Source of the DNA: Emmonsiellopsis sp. PD_33
Taxonomy: Eukaryota; Ascomycota; Eurotiomycetes; Onygenales; Ajellomycetaceae
NCBI GenBank assembly: GCA_032988165.1
Contig: JANTQF010000047.1
Coordinates: 62,001-126,000 of the forward strand
Length of the DNA: 64,000 nucleotides
Direction of reading: 5' to 3'
In this document: in pieces, positions 33,948 to 47,100 of the stretch
Layout: the number at the start of each line of letters is the position of its first letter
Numbering within the stretch: the first letter of the stretch is position 1
The notes under the pieces: model-generated
Told to the model about the DNA's origin: nothing
Seen by the model: only the letters and a program-made list of their open reading frames with translations
Database searches by the model: none
Translations under genes and position numbers: made by a program

Positions 33948-34409
33948 TTTCAAATTAGAGGAGAGAGTATTGACACATTTGAATAGAGAGTAGGGAAGAT
34001 AGAGACACAGCTGATTGAAATGATAGGAGAGGAGGAATAGAATAGATAGAGAAAAGAAGAAAAGAGAGGAAAAGAGGAGGGGAAAAAAAAGAAATATTAT
34101 TGAAATTTCAACTTTAATTAGCTACTCTAGTAACCTATAATTATCACCTGAGTCTATCTCTAATATGAATTACCTGGCAATACCATATAAAGAATATTAA
34201 ATATAGATATATTAAATGTAAATAACCTGCTTTTAGATTAGAGAAATTCTCCCTATCTTTTTATTTTTCCTCCTCTTCTTCTCTTTTTTTCCTTTTTTTT
34301 CTACTACTATTCTATCTCTTCTCTTTTAATATTTCTATTCTACTATCATAATTATTACTCTCTCCTACTACTACTATTAGTTATATCTTTACCTGCCTCC
34401 AAGATCTAT

Positions 34410-35201
34410 ATGACTAAGGCCTATGAGTGTTGCTATTAGCTTGAGGGGCTCAAGAAGAAAGCATTCAAATAGGGTGAGGCTGACTATAAGATACATCATA
34501 TTATACTAAAGAAGCTATATGAGGAAAATGAATAATAATAATCTATAATAATGCTTATATATAAATTCAGCTAATCTGTACTAGAAATGAGGCTGATGAG
34601 ACTGAGCATAAGGAATTAAAGAAAAAGATAATAGAATAACTAATGTAGAAGTATTGAGATCAGAAGTACTCTTAGAAATGATATAAGATAAAGGTAGAGT
34701 GAGAGAAGGCTATAAAGAAGGCTGCTAAGAAGAAATACTACTAGAAGTAGGTTAAAGAAATTCTGAAATGTAAGGTTAAAAAGTCTAAGTAGATAAAAGT
34801 TCTAGTTATACTCTTTAGTAATACTCTTCTAATCTAATTGAATGAATTAGTAGATTTATAATGAGAAGAGGATTAAGAACCTCTTCTACTCCTATATGTA
34901 TATAATGATTTAGAACATTGAAGAGGCTGTATTGCTCTCTAACTGGGTCAATCTTCTTGCTACTAAAATTAATGCTGATGTAGCTGATTAGGAGATAGCT
35001 GATTTTGATGCCTAGATTGATCTGGCTTGTTATAAGAAGCTGCCTCTACCAGAGGAGATACTAGAGGATAAGTTTGAGATTATCCTCACCTCTAATGAGA
35101 AGGAGGAGGAGGAGGAGGAAAAGGAGGAGGAATAGATTATTAAGAATGGAGAGGTTAAGGAAGAGGAAAAGAAGAAGAATAAGGAGAATAAGTCTGAGTA
35201 A
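34410..35201 (+). pseudogene. Degenerate plus-strand ORF inside the hAT element (charged C-terminus)
   Basis: A gene-like relic starting at an ATG at 34410, rich in Lys/Glu (for example KKAAKKKYY), with a Glu-rich tail before a TAA at 35199. Its reading frame shifts at least twice, so introns or indels are present, and many TAG/TAA codons interrupt it. It lies upstream of the transposase and is separate from it. The family is not recognised. Confidence 0.4.
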
Positions 35202-35680
35202 AAATTTTTTCTTTTAGTAGATAGTATAGTGGAGTTGATGATAAATAAAGAAGTTTAATTAATTGAATTAAAATTTCCTACTCCTATTTTTAAATTGAGA
35301 TTTCTACAATGAAAATGAGTAGTATACAGTGAAGATATATATATATAATATTTATATACTTCCAGTGAGATATATTCATATTAACCATTTCTTGCAATAT
35401 ACAATTTATACTAAATAAATATTAAAACTCTCCTGGTAACACTTTTTAGTAACAGTATATTAATATTTAATTCATGTTTAACATGGATTTCAATGTTTAT
35501 GATATTAATATCTATATTTTAATAATTCTATTTTTCTTGATTAATGATGCACCCCAACTTCTGAGATTAATCTTATTATATGTACTAGTATGGTAAGAAA
35601 ATTTCATTTCAGCTATATAGTAGATTCATCTTAATTAATATCATCATTCATCATCATTACCCCCCTTATCAGCATTAAAA

Positions 35681-38110
35681 ATGGATGATTCCATTGAAAA
35701 CCTCCCTGAAATCACAGTTAAGGTAAAGAAATATATTGTGTATGAAAATTCATACTCTCAATGATTCTACACCTAATAAGAAACCACAAAATGCTATATA
35801 TTTAGACTAAAGAAGCAAATCATATGGAAAACCCCATCAACATCAAGATAATAAGGAGAATGTTGGAAAAGCTTCCTATAGATAGCAGAGAAGAAGACTA
35901 GATAATCATATCTTTATTATAAGCTTTATGAAAGAATTTAATTACATCCATTATGAACTAGATATAGTCTAAGTGGGATTATCAAGCATTTTAACTCTAA
36001 TGAATGTAAGGGTAATCAAAAATTCTAAAATGATAACATCATATAGAGACTGATAAGAAACATTTTATTCTTACTGCATGTAATGCTTTCTGGTAATACT
36101 AATGAGGTAATTCATTAAGGAAATAATGAAAAAATGACTCTGATTAGATTTCACTACTGATGTTCTACTCTGTACTCTAGATATCTTTTATGAATAGATA
36201 CTGTACACTTATATCTCTCTAAACCTTCCCCTCTATGCAACTAAAAATAATGAATTCTATGTCCTTCTTCAGATGTTAAAACCACCAACAGCTGTTTTCC
36301 ATTGAATGAGTCTTTAAAATGCACTTAATAGACACTATACAAATGATATGAAACAATTAGAATTAGAATTAAAGTAATAAAGAAAGATCTCTCTAGCTGT
36401 AGATATATGAACAAGTACTAATAACCTAGCATTTCTAGGTGTAGTCTGTTATTTCATTAATAATCAATGAGAGTATAAGGAGTGACTAATTGGATTTAAA
36501 GCTCTGATGAAAAGTCATACTGGAAAGTATTTTGCTGAAATCCTTATAGATATCATTTGGAATGATTACTAGAATATCCAATCTAATCTACTTGTAATTA
36601 CCACAGATAATATTAAAAGTAATGAGACTATAATTTGCAATTTAAAGGAGAGGTTGATTGCATATTAATGAGACAATAATTAGAGATATATTCCATGCAT
36701 TGCACATGTTGTTCAGCTGATAGTGCAGATATTGATTAGTGAGCTTAAGATTGAGATAGAACATAAGATAGTAGTGAGTTTTTTTGATGAGCAGGATATT
36801 ATCTTACAGAGTGAGATTTCATTTTCTACTACTCTTCATAAGATAATAATATTTAGTCACATCTCTGTTATATTTAATTCTAAATACTAACATTAATGAT
36901 ACTCACATTAGATTCAATATATCATCATTATCATCAGTATCTCCCTGAAACAAGAGTAATGATTCTTTGATATCCAACATATAATAACATCTATATCCAC
37001 TACACAGTCCACTCCCTTTAAAATGATTCAGGATGTTAAGATATGATGAAGCTCAACATATGAAATAGCTATTTACATACTTTGGCTTTAGGAATCAATT
37101 GATTACTAGATAGAAAATTCTAGAAGAGAAAAAATTTAATCTTTAAAGCTCTCTACAACTAAATAGACTTAGTTGAAGTATGTTATTAATTTACTTTTTT
37201 TCTTCTATATAACAACTAAAGCTGTTTTATGAATGTGGACATCTATGTTGTAGATAGTATAGTAAATTTATAATAATTTATTTGACTACCTGAAGGATTG
37301 ATTGGAAAAGAGTTATAAACATTCTTCTTAGAATGAGACTATATAAAGAGCTATTAAGACTGTAAAGGTAAAACTCTCTCTTTATTATAGTAAAATAGAT
37401 CAGCACTTTACAGATTTCTATGCTGTTACAGCTGTACTGAATTCATTACTATAAGTAAATACATACTTAGAGGATGATTAAATAAAGGAAGAATAGCAGG
37501 CATATATTAATATTATCAAGAAGTACTACAATAAAACCTACTGGTAATATGAACCCTTAGACCCTGAACCTGAAGATAATATAAACATGATGAAGGATGA
37601 TTCCTAGGTAGATAATACTTTTTGATAATACTTTATCATGCAGATGTATAGATATATGCTAATAGTTGATTACATAGAATCTTAATGTATTGATTGTGAA
37701 CTAAAATAAGGCCAGGCTAGCTACTTATAGGACTGAGTTTAACTGCTACTTTTATGATGATAGAATAATCATCAAGCAGAAAATAATTCTTAAAATCTGA
37801 GCTGTACTTAAACATACCTATTTAATGATTATAAGGATAGTATGGGATGTTCTTGTAATCTCTCTGGCAGATATTAGAATGGAATGAAAATTCAATTCAA
37901 GCTGAGACATATATCACTATTATTGTAGTAAATTACATGGGGAAATGATCAAGAAGATAATGATGGTAAAGTATGAGAAGGAGAAGAAGATTACTAATAA
38001 TTTCAGTAAGAATACTATAATTAAAAAGGAGGATGTACTTATAAAGTAATATATATAGTTTAATACATTATATAGATGTATGGGTAGATTATGGGTGTGA
38101 TTCTGCATGA
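35681..38110 (+). pseudogene. hAT transposase relic
   Basis: From an ATG at 35681 the frame reads about 800 codons with many premature stops of the type made by C-to-T and G-to-A mutation. Recognisable parts include LVITTDNIKSNETIICNLK followed by IPCIAHVVQLIVQI, the hAT catalytic-core segment with its conserved Asp-Asn and His. A C-terminal remnant (VWDVLVISLADIRMEW) matches the dimerisation region. The N-terminal BED-type zinc finger is not clear. Non-functional. Confidence 0.75.
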
Positions 38111-38474
38111 AGGTATATAGAATATCCTGTTTTATAATATTTTCTCATGAGTGTTATCAATTATTGTTACCTTCTTCTCTATGATTATATAATCAAAATG
38201 GGATTAAATGGGATCAAGTTTAAATTCTAGTCACTTTTGGTTCTATTTATATTATGTTTTATATAGTCATTTTACATGATTTATTCTTTAAAATAGGTCA
38301 TTTTTCCTGGTTACTTTCAAAATTTTGGTCATTTATCCTTATTTATCTCTTAAAAGTAGTCATTTTTTATATTTTAAATCTTTAAAGTCATGTTTTATAC
38401 TACCTTTTGGCACTAAATAGGACTAAAACTAAATCAAACTAACATGAAAATTCCTAGTCCCAGCAGCCAGTCTA

Positions 38475-38482
38475 GTATTATC
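38475..38482. repeat. Right target-site duplication of the hAT element
   Basis: GTATTATC, identical to 32878-32885; see the hAT entry. Confidence 0.9.
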
Positions 38483-39350
38483 TAAGGAGTAGTATGTTAG
38501 GTCCTTCATAATTTCTTATAAAGTTACTATTTATACTAACTTAACTACTTCTAGTAGAAAATATACTAACTGATTAACTAATTCCATCTATTACCTTTAT
38601 AATTCTACTAGGTGATTGACAACTAGCTCTATTGTTACTAGCTGTACTAATTGAGCTGAGGAATTTAAATAAGATAGTTACTCTAACTAGTTGATAAAAA
38701 AAGAAGGTATTTTAATGAAGTATCTGAGAAGTACTGAAATGAACTAAACTGAATGAAACTAAATAAATATAAAATATTTAAATTAATACTGATAGTGTAG
38801 TAGAATAATAAAATTAAAATAATATATAAATAAAATAAATGATGATAAAGTTAAAATAATGATATAAGAAAATAAGATTATTTATTTTAATTTAATTGAA
38901 GAAAGAAGTTTCAGATAGTTTAAATTAAGTAAGGAAAGATCATTTAAGAATAAGAATTCTTTAGTTTATTACTTCTAAATGTTAGATCATTTAATTAATA
39001 AATTCCTTTATATTTTGATTGAGAATGCTATACTTCAGGAAAATAGCAATTTAGTGTAATATATCTTATGTAAGCTATATCATCTATTAGAGGGTAAAAA
39101 TTATTATAATCAAATAAATTTAATATAAACCTCTAATAGATTTTATCAGTTTTTAGAATTAATTTATTGTGATGAGAAGGAAGATAGAAGATCTGAATAG
39201 ATACTTAAGCTAACTAAAAGAGTAAAAATATAATATAATAAGAAAATTAATTAATTAATGAAGGTAATGCTTTATGAAATCAAAATAATTATTATTATTA
39301 TTTATTATACTCTATCTATCATAAAGATATGCAGTGCTGCTGCTTATGTA
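38483..39350. other. AT-rich internal sequence of the Gypsy element
   Basis: About 870 bases with no recognised coding remnant. It continues the DNA interrupted by the hAT insertion, and so should be part of the 3' internal region of the LTR element or of another undetected insertion. Confidence 0.4.
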
Positions 39351-39530
39351 CAAGCCAGGAAAATCACTGTGTAAAGAAAAGTAATTATACACCTAGAGTA
39401 TAAGAGGAGACCACTGTACATTAATAGCACAAAATTGAAGCCACTGTGTGTTAAGGGCATAAAAGGTGAGCATGATGCACTAACAGTATGAAAAGAAAAC
39501 TATAAAAGAAAAGCTACTATCTGCATAAAA
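39351..39530. repeat. Degenerate 30-bp tandem repeat, about 4-6 units
   Basis: Adjacent 30-base units at 39411-39440, 39441-39470 and 39471-39500 align on the pattern CCACTGT...CATAAAAGG, with weaker units on both sides. Most differences look like transitions, as expected if the array was homogeneous before mutation. Confidence 0.5.
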
Positions 39531-40099
39531 GGAGAGTCTCTATGTATATAAGTGAGGAAAAACCTGATGATCAGCCTGTATCATCTCAACTGTGGAGCTG
39601 CAGGATATTATACAAGTCAGCTAGAGCTATTTTTTATAATGAGAGATGTACTCTCTGTATACTCAGAACCTAGATGATATAAGAGATATAGAATGATAAG
39701 AAAAGGAAAGAAAAGAAAAGAATAATGAATGAGAGGAATTAAGAAAACTAAAAGATTAAGATATCAAGAAAATTAAGGGGGTAATGAAGGAAGTTAATAA
39801 AAAGGAAGATAAAGTAATTAGGTATTAAGAATTTAGACTTGATAGTACTAATATGAGGATGTATAGAAAATCACTCTAAGTACTACTAGATGATAGAAAT
39901 TTAAGAGTAAATATCTATGCAGGAAAAGTGTGGCCTAATATAGGCCTATATATAGAAGGCACTACATGGGTAAATTATATGTTATTATCACACTAATTAA
40001 CAGGCCTCATGCACTACTTACTCCTATGACATGCTAATAGATAACTATAGCTTATAATAGATAAACTTCCTTATCAGTGTAAACTATTGCAGAATACTC

Positions 40100-43000
40100 T
40101 CATTCAACTACTAACTAAAGAGGACTCTCAGATTCTTCTCTATATTTAATAGCTACTTCTTATTAATATGTTCATCCCTCTCTATGCATCCTCTATAGCT
40201 CACAAAGTAATTACAGTACATTAATATATGGCTCACTATCTTATAATCATATCTACAGACACATTTCAGGGTAGGGAACTCAGATACCTAGTATCAGTTT
40301 AGAAACACTACTAAATCAGTTTTGTCTAACTATAGCTAAATGATAATTAAACTGCATGCCTTATATAACTTTATATGCTATTTTAGTATAATCTTATTTA
40401 ATGGCTACTCATAATGTTTTCTCTAGGATAATGCATACTACCTTCATCTTTCTATTCATCTCTGAAGAGTCTCCTATTTCACCTACCTCTTATATGAAGT
40501 ATGCTCTAAGCACTTTTACTACTTTTCAGTAGCTTAGTATCTTACCTTAGAGATCTAAGCTTATTCCTAATCTACTAATATCTCATTTGAATGAGCTACT
40601 ACCTTCAGATATTTTTATTAGCCTCTTAGTTTATTCTTATTTCTCAGCTATAAATAGATGATTATATAGATATCCTCTATCTAGTAAGATATATCATTTA
40701 TCTTCATTTAGTATACTACCTTTACAACTACTCTATTTAGATATAGGTCTAAGGGCACAGTATGCATTTCAGCTTTCAAAGTAGTACTAAGCATACATCT
40801 ATATGCCTCTACTATGATTCTGAGGTAAGTGTTCTGTGTTGCTGCTAGCTTCCATGCTGATTCAGGCACTATTAAGCTCTACTATTATATACTTAGCTGA
40901 TATCAGACTACTACTCTATAGTAGAGAGTAGGTCTAATGATTATATTATATATCATTCTTGCCTGCTGCAGTGGAAATCCCCATGTAAATCTAATAGTCT
41001 AGATGAGTACCTACATTTAAAACTTCATCTTGCTAGCTACTACATCTAAATAGCCTTTTTAGTATAGCCTGGGGTCAAGTTAGACACTGAGAATGTGCAT
41101 TACCTGACAAGGCTATACTATTAGCCTAGCTAGCTGAACTAGCACTATCATATTAAACTGACTCTAAGCCCACATGAAGTGCATCAACTCATACTTTTAT
41201 AGTATAAATTACACTTCATGCTATACTGCTCACACCTCATAATTCTAATATATACACTTAAGTACCCTGCATGTTTCTACTGTGAACTAGCTATAGATTA
41301 TTATATTAATATCATTAATAAATGCAATGCAGCTGATTGCACAGCCTGATTATATATAGATTCAAATAAATTTCTTATTATAGAATAAGAATAGAATAGG
41401 TAATAGAGGTAATCCCTATAGGATTTCTATTAATATATTAAAGGTAATTATCTCTTAACCTTCAAATATAAGCATTACACATCTTTCTGTCATGAAAGAG
41501 TATACCTAGCTTATAAAATTCTAAGATATTCTCAGTCAGCTAAGTATATACATCAGGTACTTACTCAGTACTTTATTAAACACTCTAATTATATTCAGTA
41601 AGAGTACTGAGGTAATTTGCTCTGAGTACTATTATATCATGTAGATTTATACTAGAAGTTATATTACTATCATTTTAATTAACCTATCCTACTATACTTC
41701 TATTTATTCAGGAGGTAGCATGCCATGATCCTCTATAATCTTTCATAAGCACTTAGCTGTAGCAGCCTCTATAATCTTTCTTACAGTATTAAGAAATACT
41801 ATAAACCTCTAGGAATCTACATTCTAATAGTTTATCTTGTCTGACTTACATAAAGTTACTATTCTAACCTACTTAAAAGCATCAGAGTAATACTCCTAGT
41901 TCCAGCACACTTAAGTGAGAAGTATCATTACCCTAGTAAAGAGTATTTCTAGTATCTTTAGAAACTCATTCATTACCCTATTACACTCTGAAGTCTTATT
42001 ATTTAATAATTCTTTAATGATTGTCTTCATCTTCTTCACACTGATAGTGCTATTTAGAGTAACAGCCTCTAGCTAGATTGCTACAGAGTCTATATTATTC
42101 AGATCAGCTAGCTCAGGCTATGAGAAAAATTGCCTCTAAAGTACCTCTATCTTACTTTTAAATGTGTCAGCTAAGTGTGCATCTTCCCCTAGCCTAGTAT
42201 ATAGAGTAGGAATGATAGGTATATATACTAATAAATAACTACATTTCTTTCCCCATCTAGCTATATTTCACAATAGCTTGGGGTCCTCACATACTTAGTC
42301 CATCAGATCATGAAAGCTAATCATCTTTATCAGGTGAATCTTTTTATTATATATATTTCACACTCTTAATAGCTCTTATGGTATAACATGTTACCTCCTT
42401 ACTCTCTTATAATTCTTAATTATTCTAGCTACTTAGATAGATCATTATATCTTCAATCTAGATATAGTCCTATATAGTCTAGCATACTTATCTATAAAAT
42501 CTTAAATATAATATAGCAAGTAGTCTACATACTTATTAATTGCCCTGATTGAGTTCAAGCTCTAGGGCATCTTAAAATCTTAGTAATTCCTTGTAACCTT
42601 AGCTGAGTCTGCATGACACTAACTACATTACTCTTTACTTTTAACTACTAGAGTCAGCTCTAATATTATCTTTACTAACCTATAATCTGAGCCCTTACAG
42701 GCATGTTCAGCAATTATGTAGCTCTATAGCCTATTATACAGTCTAGCTAATAGAAATATGAGGTTTATGATTGTACCCAGGCTGCTCTGATTCTATCATA
42801 TCATAGTTTCAACTGAGGTAGCTAATTATAATTTCAAGTTATTAATCTACATAATAAGTAGTTATATTATGTGGAAGTTGCACTCTACATACATTCCTTC
42901 TCATTACTTATAATATATATTTAAGTCTTCCAGTATTATTAGTTTCTGCCTCAGCCTCACCTCTACTATCTTCTGGATTTAGTTGATGGGAGAATCCTCT

Positions 43001-43500
43001 GGCTCATTACTATAACTTTCAGGGGATAGTGTATATATATTGATAATAGATACATTACTTACACCTATTTTCACTGTAAGAGTCACAATAAACTCTGAGT
43101 AGAACCAGCACTCTCAGGAGCACTCCTAGAGGCATTTATTTATTAAAAAGCACACATATAGGTGTCTATCTAGGTGATATGCTAGTTAGAAGCCACAGCT
43201 CCTTAGGCAGTAAGTAGCTAATATATGTAGATTTTAGCTTGATTTTTATACTGCAATTACATCATATTATTTCTCTGTTTCTAGGTCTACCAGGAGTACT
43301 CCCATGACATGAGGGGAGTTATGCATATTATATTATAGAATGTATAGTACTCTACTCATAGTCATAATTAGAAGTATCTATTATATATATATTATCTTCT
43401 TTATTAGTATCAGCTGTATTCCCTCCAGCTGCAGATACACCTACTAATCTAAGAATTGCATACTAAGTACTGTTAGCTATAATGAATATATTCATAACTT
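40100..43500 (-). pseudogene. LINE ORF2 relic (endonuclease-reverse transcriptase)
   Basis: Reading the minus strand, the endonuclease shows NIYTLSPESY and then LIILEDLNIYY, the equivalent of the GDFN motif. The reverse transcriptase shows an RFIVFLNTVRKIIEAATAKC segment (about 41.76-41.83 kb), matching the conserved YRPI..L..T..KI.E motif, and CIAFINDINII (about 41.3 kb) in place of the FVDD catalytic box. Stops interrupt all parts. Confidence 0.65.
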
Positions 43501-43559
43501 CTCTCTATAGCTCTTTAGCTCTCAGAATCTCTCTGGGTCTATCTAGGTCTTTTCATACT

Positions 43560-44890
43560 ATCTTATAATTCTCTACTGTTCTCTGCTTGTTCCTCTAATA
43601 TTATATCAGCTATTAACTCTCATTCTGCTATGATGTAGGCTCTGCATACTACTGTAATCATCTAATATATACTAATTACATACATTTTACTGCCTTCATG
43701 CACTTTAGGTACTTAGACACTCATACTGGGTGTCTACCTACATAATTAGCACACTTTAGTTATTACTTAGCACACTAGGCTGGGCATTCCTTATCTATAT
43801 GTCCCTTAATTGCATAAAACCCACACTGAGCTCCCTGCCAGTAAAATCACACTATATGATCATATTTATGATAGTTGGAGCACCTAGTAACCTGTGCTTC
43901 CTGATGAAAGAGCTCCACCTCACAGTACATACTATCTATAATAACCCCATTATCTACCAATTAGTTTGCCTACTAAGAGGAAGTGACACTGATCATTAAG
44001 CTCTCAAACTTTACTTATACCTTAGCATCAGAGGATCAGCACACTATAAGTCTTTCTATCTGAACTAGAATCTTATCATAAAGAGCACAGTTCTGATTGT
44101 AGAGTGTAGTAATTACCTTCTTCTCATTCTTCTAGTCTATCTCTTCTAGAAGGATACTCTTAACTATAACTATATAAAGTAGCTACTTTACCTTAGCCTT
44201 CTATCCTAGGACATCCAGTTAGATATTACTCTTTGCCAAAGCCTTCTTTATTTCTACAGCATCTATAATTAGTATGATATCTCTACTGGGAAGACACCAC
44301 ACTATCAGTATCTTCCTCTTAATTATATTTATGATTCAGTTATTCACAGCTTTTATAATTACTAGAGAGATGATCTTCTCTACAAGGAGGACTTCATATT
44401 TATATCATAGAATTATAATCTCATGCAGGATGTGCTTCAGCACTGATTTAATCACATTCAAGTTGCTCTGGGCAGCAACTACTACCTAGATATATCCACA
44501 GTGCACTGTTTGCATATTTCCAGCCATGTTCAACACTCTCTCCATCTTTACTAGTAGTATATTCCCAAGCCTGCCACATAGGCTGTTCACTAATTTCATA
44601 GCTCTTCCCAGTACTTCCTTCTTCTTTAGACACATATCCTGATTCTTACTCTCATTGCAAAGAACATCACTTAATTGTCATAAAAGTACACTGTAAGTGT
44701 GTGATTACTACATCTTATTAGAGTTTTCATCTTGCAGGTATCTATCACTACATTCCACACTTTCCACCATTACTACTGCACTGACAGTGTGATTTGAATG
44801 AGGATATGTCACTAAGCATATAGCTCATACTTAGAGAAGTAAAATGATATAGATAAAGTCATCTGATTGAGATCCCTTAAATTTTTTTCC
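43560..44890 (-). pseudogene. LINE ORF1 relic with zinc knuckles
   Basis: At about 43.7-43.9 kb the minus strand reads as tandem CCHC knuckles in which several Cys codons became Tyr, as in CSNYHKYDHIV and CGFYAIKGHIDKECP. TGC/TGT to TAC/TAT changes (G-to-A) explain this. The N-terminal part is poorly preserved. Non-functional. Confidence 0.6.
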
Positions 44891-47100
44891 ATCTATTATT
44901 AAATTAAAATAATAAAAGAAATGAGAAATAATAAAAGGGATAGAAAAGAAACTAATGTGCTGAGAAGTAAATAGATTTAATAAGATTAAAAACTATAGTA
45001 TTATAGGTAAAGAGACTGACTATTTTATTATTATAAGAAAGATATATGAATAAATTTATTAAGAAATTTATCTTATATACTATTAAAGATATATTATTAA
45101 TGAGGCCTACATCTATCATTAATTTTCATTACTATTCTATTATTATTAACTACTTAACTATAATTTTATAATATTATAAGAGCTTCTTTAACTTTTATCA
45201 GCTATCTACTAGTATTACTACTTAAAGAAAGACTCTATTTTATTTCTCTTCTTCTATACTTAACTTCATTAAATCTTATTTCATTGTATTTATGATGATT
45301 AATAGAATCTTCTTCAACTTTATATTATCTTAAGTTTTAAACCATCTAAATTAACTTGCTTTATTCTTCTAGATTAGATTGATTTCCTCTGCTTTGATCA
45401 TATAATTATAGATTTATACATTTTAATGAAAGATTTTTTTAGTAATAGAGTCTAATTTCATCTATTCTCCTTTCTCTTTATTAGTCTGCTTTACTAACTC
45501 TATATCTATATATTAATGTGATATTTCAATAACCTCTCATATTAGATTTATAATTAAGTTTAATTCTGGTTACATCATTTCTACTAAAGGAGAGGGAGAG
45601 GCTTTACTAATAATATTCTTTTTATTTAAATCTTTACTTAGAGGTCCTTAGAATTTATTTCAGCCTTAAGTGATGATTTCTCTATTTAACTTATTGAGTT
45701 TTACTGAGAATTCATTATTAATAGCTTATTTTATAACTGTATTGATATCTGAGAATACCTCTACCATTAATACTTTAAGAAGTGTAGTTGTCTAGCATAG
45801 CTTTCCTTCTAAATAGGGAAATATTAATTTGATAAAATAGGCTATTTTTAGAATAATATTCTCTAGTATGGCTAGCCTGATATTCTGATGTTTAGAGTTA
45901 ATTGACTTTTCTGAAGAGCTGATCTGATTTCTTATAACTAGTTCTAATTGTAGAGAAGTAAAGGCTATTAAGATAGTTATTATGAAGAGATTTTATTATT
46001 AATTCCTACTGATAGTTATCAAGTTAGTATGAGTATATCTATTAGATATATCTACAGTTTCTTCTTCTATATATTATTACTTATAAGCTTATTATTTTAT
46101 CTTATTTATAAGTAAGATCTCTTCTATACTGTTCATTACACTTAATTTCTCATAAAGTATGTTGTGTGGGAAGTTATTTACTAATATATTAGTTGAATTA
46201 TCTATAAAAAAGACTATTACTCTATAGATTATTTTTATTTATTTACTTATTTTCTTTTATACTTTAGTTTGTAATAGAGTATTAGTTTTAACTTTTTCTT
46301 TAACAAATTCTAGTTATATCTCCTTCTCTAGATTAACTAGCTTTCATAGTTTGTAGGTGATATTATATATAGTTTTTGCTTATTTTCTGATAGCTTCCAC
46401 ATTCTAAGCTGAAGTTTATATTATTAGTTTGAGGTCATATGATACTTTTAGAGTTAGCCCTCCTTTAATAGGGAGATCCTAATACTAATATATCACTTCA
46501 ATGAATAATAGCTTTGAAGTTTCTAGAAGTACCTTCAAAAAAGATGAGTTTATTTTATGTACTTTTTCTTTATTTTAAGGTTTTTCATTTGCTTAGAAAT
46601 GATAGAGCCATATATTAATATAGATGATTTAAAATAGATGCTTTCTTTTTTGTGCTTTATAAATCTCTTCTTTCATTTCTAGTGATAATTTTTAGTAGAG
46701 AGGTAATGTGTGGAATGGTCTGATATTTTCAGCTGAAATAAACTCTCTTTAAATTAATTGATTCTTAGAGTTAATATATTTATATGCATTCTGACTGTAG
46801 GGATTATCTATATGAGTTTGAAGGTTATTATTATTAAAGACTCTTAACTTTACTAGTAAGGCCTTCTTCTTTTAATCTTCTTAGTAGTACTGCTAATAAG
46901 ACTTGATTGAGACATTTTAAAATTCTATTTAATTATATCTTTATGTTTTTTGCTTTGATCTTGATATATCAGTTTGCTATGTATCTTAGATATTAATTTG
47001 TATCTATTTACTTTATTTGATAGAGCTTTTAAGGTTCAGATAGATTTAATACAGGTTAATAGATATATAAGAGAAAGTAGATGAGTAAAAGGTTTGAGGT
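44891..47100. other. AT-rich internal Gypsy sequence, little recognisable
   Basis: About 2.2 kb between the LINE and the integrase remnant. Minus-strand frames are too eroded for a confident call; a chromodomain or an additional ORF downstream of integrase is possible but not shown. Confidence 0.35.

Larger units (their letters stand above)
32886..38474 (+). mobile_element. hAT superfamily DNA transposon, mutated, 5,589 bp
   Basis: Ends are short terminal inverted repeats: left TAGACTAGCC, right (reverse complement) TAGACTGGCT, differing by two transitions. An exact 8-bp duplication flanks it. It contains a plus-strand transposase relic (35681-38110) and two further gene-like relics, one on each strand. 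It is nested 523 bases inside the internal border of the Gypsy left LTR. The sequence is CpG-free and full of stops, so it is inactive. Confidence 0.88.
40000..44890 (-). mobile_element. LINE (non-LTR retrotransposon, Tad/I-like), mutated
   Basis: Minus-strand remnants of both LINE ORFs are present in order: a zinc-knuckle ORF1 at about 43.6-44.9 kb, then an ORF2 with endonuclease (about 42.8-43.5 kb) and reverse transcriptase (about 41-42.3 kb). Both ends are approximate: I found no clear poly-A tail or target duplication. It is inserted within the 3' internal region of the Gypsy element. Dead. Confidence 0.7.

Noticed and set aside
37920..38108. Small minus-strand frames within the AT-rich block (also at 47619, 52365 and 43799)
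   Set aside because: They are low-complexity Leu/Ile/Ser/Lys-rich translations of mutated transposon DNA, and the correct-strand relics explain the sequence.
39351..39530. 30-bp repeats considered as a CRISPR array
   Set aside because: The units are directly adjacent with no unique spacers, degenerate, and in a eukaryotic genome.
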